From assembly GCA_036703315.1 (NCBI GenBank), contig DATNPH010000159.1, positions 1 through 24,139 on the forward strand: a stretch of 24,139 bases of DNA. The letters are read 5' to 3'. The stretch comes from DATNPH01 sp036703315 (GTDB lineage Bacteria; Cyanobacteriota; Cyanobacteriia; Cyanobacteriales; Coleofasciculaceae). The notes beneath the pieces were generated by a model, which saw nothing but the letters and a program-made list of their open reading frames with translations, was not told the origin of the DNA and searched no databases. The position numbers were made by a program, and so were the translations under genes. Shown here one piece after another: positions 20,722-24,139 of the stretch (the first letter of the stretch is position 1; each line of letters begins with the position of its first letter).

Positions 20722-23184
20722 ATGACTCAATCGGCTCAGCAAACCTCCAGCCTCCAGGGACTCACAGCGCAAGAAGTCACCAAGCGTCGTGCGGCGGGTC
20801 AAGGTAATAATGTCACTCTAAAAACGAGCCGTTCATATCGTCAAATTCTGCAAGAAAACCTCTTCACGTTTATCAATGCGGTTTTCTTAGCGATTAGCGT
20901 TGTCATGGCGATATTACACCGCTACGGTGATGCTTTTTTAGTTGTGATTATCATCTTTGGCGGTGTCTTGATTAACATTTACCAGGAGATCTGGGCAAAG
21001 CAACAACTCGATCGCATTGCTTTACTCAGCCGACCGAAAGCAACCGTCATTCGCGAAGGCAAAGACTATAGCCTCGATCCGGCAGAAATCGTACTTGGAG
21101 ATATTCTGGTTATTCGAGCGGGTGATCAGATTGTGGTCGATGGGGTTGTCGTGGGTGAAGGTCGGATGGATGTAGATGAATCACTTCTGACTGGGGAGTC
21201 AGATATGATTTCCAAAGTAGCGGGAGACTCAGTGTACTCCGGTAGTTTTTGCGTCAGTGGAAGTGCTTGTTTTGAGGCGCAAAAAGTCGGCACTGAGACA
21301 GTTGCTTATAAATTGGTAACGGGTGCTCGTGCCTTTCGCCAGGTTTATACTCCACTCCAGGTGGAGATTAACTTGGTAATTCGGGTGTTTATGCTGCTGG
21401 CTTGCTTTCTGTGGATTTTAGTGGGAATTAGTTTTTTGAGCCGATCGCATCCCTTTGGAGATGTGGTACAACGCACGGCGGTAGTGGCAGGGTTAGTCCC
21501 CACTGGGCTGTTACTGGCAATTACCCTGGCATACGGAATGGGGGCTGTGCGAATGATGGGAGAGGCTGTTTTAATCCAGCAAGCGAACGCTGTAGAATCG
21601 TTGAGCAATGTTGATATTCTCTGTCTTGATAAGACTGGGACACTGACCACGAACCAAATTGACTTGCAAACAATTTACCCGATTGGGATAACTGAGGAAG
21701 TTCTGCGGCAACTATTAGGAGACTATGCCGCGAATACAACAGCTCATACCCGCACCAGTGAGGCGCTTGCTACCGTCTATCCTGGCAACGTGCGATCGCT
21801 CAAAGCCGAAATCCCCTTTTCTTCAGCCCGTAAATGGAGTGCGATCGCTTTGGACGATTCCCCGAAGCCTGGTGTATATTTCTTCGGTGCACCGGAAATG
21901 CTTGCCAAAGCTGTAACCCTTACCGATGAAATGACAGCCTATATCCAAGCTGGTGTGCAACAAGGGTTACGGGTGCTGCTATTTGCTTACAGCGATGATC
22001 TCAACGCCATTGATCAGAACGCACAACAGGCTGTGTTACCTCCCACCCTCACAGGATTAGGCATCATTCAGTTCAGCGACCAGTTACGCCCAGAAACCCG
22101 TGAAACTCTCTATGGCTTTGCTCAAGCGGGAATTAAGGTGAAAATTATCTCTGGTGACAATCCTCAAACCGTTGCCGCACTCGCCAAACAAGTTGGGTTT
22201 GCAGACATTAAATTGGTATCTGGCTCAGAGTTAGCCGCAATGGATGAAGCGCAATTTGCCCAAGCTGCCGTCTCCTGTACTATCTTCGGTCGCATCACCC
22301 CAGACCAAAAAGCCAGACTCGTGCAAACACTTCGCCGACAAGGTCACTACGTCGCCATGATCGGTGACGGAGTAAATGATGTCCTTTCCCTGAAACAGGC
22401 AAATCTGGGCATTGCCATGGAAAGCGGCAGCAAGGCAACGCGAGGCGTCGCAGATATCGTCCTGCTCAAAGACTCCTTTGGGGCACTGCCTCATGCCTTT
22501 TTGGAAGGTCAGCGCATCCGTAACGGCATTCGAGACATTCTGTCGCTGTTTATGGTGAGAGTGTTCTGTGTAACTCTGCTGATTTTTGCCACGGCGATGG
22601 TGACAGATAGTTTTCCACTAGTGAATAAACATAGTGCTCTGGTGGCTCTGTTTGGAGTCGGACTACCCACGATTGTTCTTCCCCTCTGGGCAAAACCGGG
22701 AGGTGTGAACAGACGGGGCAGTGTGGTTCGCTCCCTGTTGCATTTTACAATCCCAGCAACGTTGACCATGACGCTAGTGGCGTTATTAGTTTACTTGCTC
22801 TACCTAGTTAGCGTCATTCTGGAGTTAGCACCTGGTTCAGAGTTCACTCAGGTCAACTATACGCTGCCACGCACGGCTTTGGTAACCATCTTAATCCTAT
22901 GCCAGTTGTTCCTAATTCCCTTTCTAAAACCCCCGACGACAGCTTGGGTTGGCGGTGAACCCTTGAGCGGGGATTGGCGATATTCTTTAACTTCCCTATT
23001 CCTGTTCGTTATGTATATGATCATCCTGAGTGTTCCACCACTACGGAAATTTTTTGAGCTTGCGCCGCTAGGTTTGTTCGATTGTCTTTTCTTGGGGCTA
23101 GTGGCGTTAGAGTGGTGCTTGATTTTGCGGGCACTGTGGCGGACTCGATTTCTGGATCGTTTCTTGGGAATTGACCTTATTTGA
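20722..23184 (+). CDS. P-type cation-transporting ATPase, specificity unassigned (CtpE/Exp7-like)
   Basis: An 820-residue membrane pump. Actuator domain: TGES at 157-160. Phosphorylation domain: D303 in DKTGTLT. Nucleotide-binding domain: K371 in FSSARKWSA, FGAPE near 388, SGDNP at 477-481, hinge GDGVND at 548-553. Membrane helices: about 48-66, 70-88, 219-238, 252-276, then about six at the C-terminus. There is no N-terminal metal-binding domain and no CPC, so it is not a P1B metal pump. Helix 4 reads V-P-T-G-L (259-263), where calcium pumps have PEGL; the conserved acidic residue is replaced by Thr. The layout and helix 4 context resemble the CtpE/Exp7 cluster (TC 3.A.3.23) more than P2 pumps. 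The ion is not predictable from this alone. ATG 20722 has only a weak AAG upstream. The next gene is 72 bp downstream on the same strand and may be co-transcribed. Confidence 0.88.
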   Translation: MTQSAQQTSSLQGLTAQEVTKRRAAGQGNNVTLKTSRSYRQILQENLFTFINAVFLAISVVMAILHRYGDAFLVVIIIFGGVLINIYQEIWAKQQLDRIALLSRPKATVIREGKDYSLDPAEIVLGDILVIRAGDQIVVDGVVVGEGRMDVDESLLTGESDMISKVAGDSVYSGSFCVSGSACFEAQKVGTETVAYKLVTGARAFRQVYTPLQVEINLVIRVFMLLACFLWILVGISFLSRSHPFGDVVQRTAVVAGLVPTGLLLAITLAYGMGAVRMMGEAVLIQQANAVESLSNVDILCLDKTGTLTTNQIDLQTIYPIGITEEVLRQLLGDYAANTTAHTRTSEALATVYPGNVRSLKAEIPFSSARKWSAIALDDSPKPGVYFFGAPEMLAKAVTLTDEMTAYIQAGVQQGLRVLLFAYSDDLNAIDQNAQQAVLPPTLTGLGIIQFSDQLRPETRETLYGFAQAGIKVKIISGDNPQTVAALAKQVGFADIKLVSGSELAAMDEAQFAQAAVSCTIFGRITPDQKARLVQTLRRQGHYVAMIGDGVNDVLSLKQANLGIAMESGSKATRGVADIVLLKDSFGALPHAFLEGQRIRNGIRDILSLFMVRVFCVTLLIFATAMVTDSFPLVNKHSALVALFGVGLPTIVLPLWAKPGGVNRRGSVVRSLLHFTIPATLTMTLVALLVYLLYLVSVILELAPGSEFTQVNYTLPRTALVTILILCQLFLIPFLKPPTTAWVGGEPLSGDWRYSLTSLFLFVMYMIILSVPPLRKFFELAPLGLFDCLFLGLVALEWCLILRALWRTRFLDRFLGIDLI

Positions 23185-23185
23185 T

Positions 23186-23213
23186 CATGGCTAATGGCTC
23201 ATGGCTAATGGCT
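23186..23213 (+). repeat. Two-copy tandem repeat of 14 bp
   Basis: CATGGCTAATGGCT occurs twice in direct succession (23186-23199, 23200-23213), followed by degenerate AAAAGCTAAAAG. Each unit is itself a near-duplication of ATGGCTA. It fills most of the gap after the P-type ATPase gene and is a simple replication-slippage type repeat, common in cyanobacterial intergenic DNA. Confidence 0.75.
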
Positions 23214-23256
23214 AAAAGCTAAAAGATAATTAGGTATTAACCGTATTCAATTATCT

Positions 23257-23868
23257 ATGGACAATCAGCAATTAAATAATGCAATTCCTCAATATTCTGT
23301 CAGGATATGGGAAGTGATTTTGATTGTGATGGGCGCGATCGCACTCGTTGGTGTGGGAATCATCGGGCTATTGACTAAAGCATCAACTAATGCACTTGAT
23401 CCAGCAAGAGCAGAAGCGATCGCCAAAAGCCTGATCGATTACAACATTCCCGGTGGTTCTCAAGGTGTCTTCGGCATCAATATTGGTAGTGCCAAACTCG
23501 CTTGGGTGCGCAGTACCAGTGAACCACCGGATGTCATCCTTTTTGTAGGAAAAACTCCTATCACTAAGGAAACTGATAAAGATCAATTGAATAAAGGCTT
23601 TGAGAATACTCCCTCAAATAACATAGACCAAGAGTTTACTGTCACGGCTTCTCGCGTAGAAAACAAACAGTTCTGCGGCAAGACAATTCCCGTTACGGTT
23701 GAGGAAGGAACACAAGCATTTAGCAATCAGCCCTCATCCGTGCCAGCGATTCGGTATACTGCCAGTACAACTGAGGAAAACATTGAACGGCGTGTCATTT
23801 TGATCGCCAATGGGAACAATGCCCCACAGAAGGCTAATACTGTCTTTCGTTCCCTGCGGTGTAAGTGA
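23257..23868 (+). CDS. Single-pass membrane protein of unknown function
   Basis: A 203-residue protein. A polar start, one membrane helix at about 18-39 (EVILIVMGAIALVGVGIIGLL), then a soluble domain of about 160 residues; by the positive-inside rule the domain is probably extracytoplasmic. It has beta-rich stretches (DVILFVGKTPIT, QEFTVTASRVE, RRVILIANG) and two cysteines, C140 and C202, which could form a disulfide tying the C-terminus (LRCK) to the core. I do not recognise the family. It lies 72 bp after the P-type ATPase gene on the same strand, so co-transcription is possible but unproven. No ribosome binding site is evident before the ATG at 23257. Confidence 0.7.
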   Translation: MDNQQLNNAIPQYSVRIWEVILIVMGAIALVGVGIIGLLTKASTNALDPARAEAIAKSLIDYNIPGGSQGVFGINIGSAKLAWVRSTSEPPDVILFVGKTPITKETDKDQLNKGFENTPSNNIDQEFTVTASRVENKQFCGKTIPVTVEEGTQAFSNQPSSVPAIRYTASTTEENIERRVILIANGNNAPQKANTVFRSLRCK

Positions 23869-23891
23869 TACTCTCCTAGGCTTACCATTAA

Positions 23892-23930
23892 CAGAGTTTT
23901 CCTTGATGCATTTTGCTTCAACTCTGCATC
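23892..23930 (+). terminator. Overlapping alternative hairpins after the membrane protein gene
   Basis: CAGAGTT (23892-23898) pairs perfectly with AACTCTG (23920-23926), and GATGCA (23905-23910) pairs perfectly with TGCATC (23925-23930). The two stems share 23925-23926, so both cannot be complete at once. They lie 24 bp after the stop codon. No T-run follows, so termination is uncertain. Confidence 0.35.
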
Positions 23931-23980
23931 TGAGGGCGGGAATGCGATCGCCGCTAGTCATCCGCAGGATGTTTTTGTTG

Positions 23981-24139
23981 TAGGGGCGTGTGCATACGCA
24001 TTAGTGTCAACTTAAGCCCTGTTGAAAAGGAAGTCGCGGCTAAATAAACCAAGTCCGCCTGCGCGGACTAACGAAAAATCAACACTTATTTAACCTGCAC
24101 AGGCAGGTTTTGTTTATGTAGCTGCGGTTTCAACCGCCC
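23981..24139. repeat. Compound multi-hairpin intergenic repeat element (cut by window edge)
   Basis: From about 23981 (GTAGGGGCGTGTGCATACGC) to the edge the DNA is a chain of inverted repeats: TCAAC/GTTGA (24007-24025); AGTCCGC-CTGC-GCGGACT (24052-24069); AACCTGC-ACAG-GCAGGTT (24092-24109); GCGGT-TTCA-ACCGC (24124-24137). An outer stem also forms: GCGGCTAAATAAACCAA (24036-24052) against TTTGTTTATGTAGCTGC (24109-24125), 14 of 17 complementary, enclosing two of the hairpins. Elements with CGCGGACT and GGTTTCAACCGCC-type ends are dispersed in many cyanobacterial genomes, as far as I recall. It encodes no protein in the part visible here. Confidence 0.6.

Overview
The window looks like chromosomal DNA from a cyanobacterium, probably a filamentous one of medium GC content. 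The reasons are: about twenty HIP1 octamers (GCGATCGC) counted by eye, several palindromic intergenic repeats of the kind common in cyanobacteria (the GTTGGGTTT...AACCCAAC family, GCGAAGC...GCTTCGC palindromes, C/G-run hairpins), a DUF1400 alpha/beta hydrolase, very large PAS/GAF hybrid kinases, and an AAA_35-type lid module fused to GAF domains. No rRNA, tRNA, CRISPR array or phage module was found.

Layout. 1-128 is the 3' end of an IS630-like transposase gene with a hairpin over its stop codon. 129-760 is mostly non-coding but holds a possible 58-residue membrane peptide gene on the minus strand. 761-961 encodes a CsbD-like stress protein. 1025-6939 is a two-gene minus-strand signalling operon: a 1593-residue CHASE3/PAS/GAF hybrid kinase, then a 363-residue protein with the reverse order, receiver then kinase. 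7499-9379 is an exported DUF1400 hydrolase, convergent with a lipoprotein aspartyl protease (9426-10277). 10921-11496 is a small helical, possibly DNA-binding protein, convergent with a 973-residue protein carrying four GAF domains (11572-14493). 15037-15690 is a membrane protein of unknown function, convergent with a ChaC-type gamma-glutamylcyclotransferase (15729-16397). 16398-18105 is gene-poor: a pseudogene with one internal stop and an embedded palindrome, a large palindrome, and two small hypothetical genes. 18106-20175 is an exported FAD-dependent oxidoreductase. 20176-20721 is a repeat cluster with a nested insertion. 20722-23184 is a P-type ATPase, followed by a single-pass membrane protein (23257-23868). 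A multi-hairpin repeat element runs to the right edge.

How the genes work together. The clearest functional unit is the kinase pair at 1025-6939: 41 bp apart, same strand, with one receiver/kinase protein that could accept phosphate from the other. The four-GAF protein is a second, separate signalling protein. The remaining genes are mostly single transcription units facing each other, and no metabolic pathway can be read from the order. I found no clear new defence or mobile system. The best leads are the nested MITE-like insertion with a 12-bp duplication, the A-B-A-B GAF protein on a nucleotide-site-less AAA remnant, the in-frame palindrome in the pseudogene, and an orphan minus-strand terminator at about 10662-10700.
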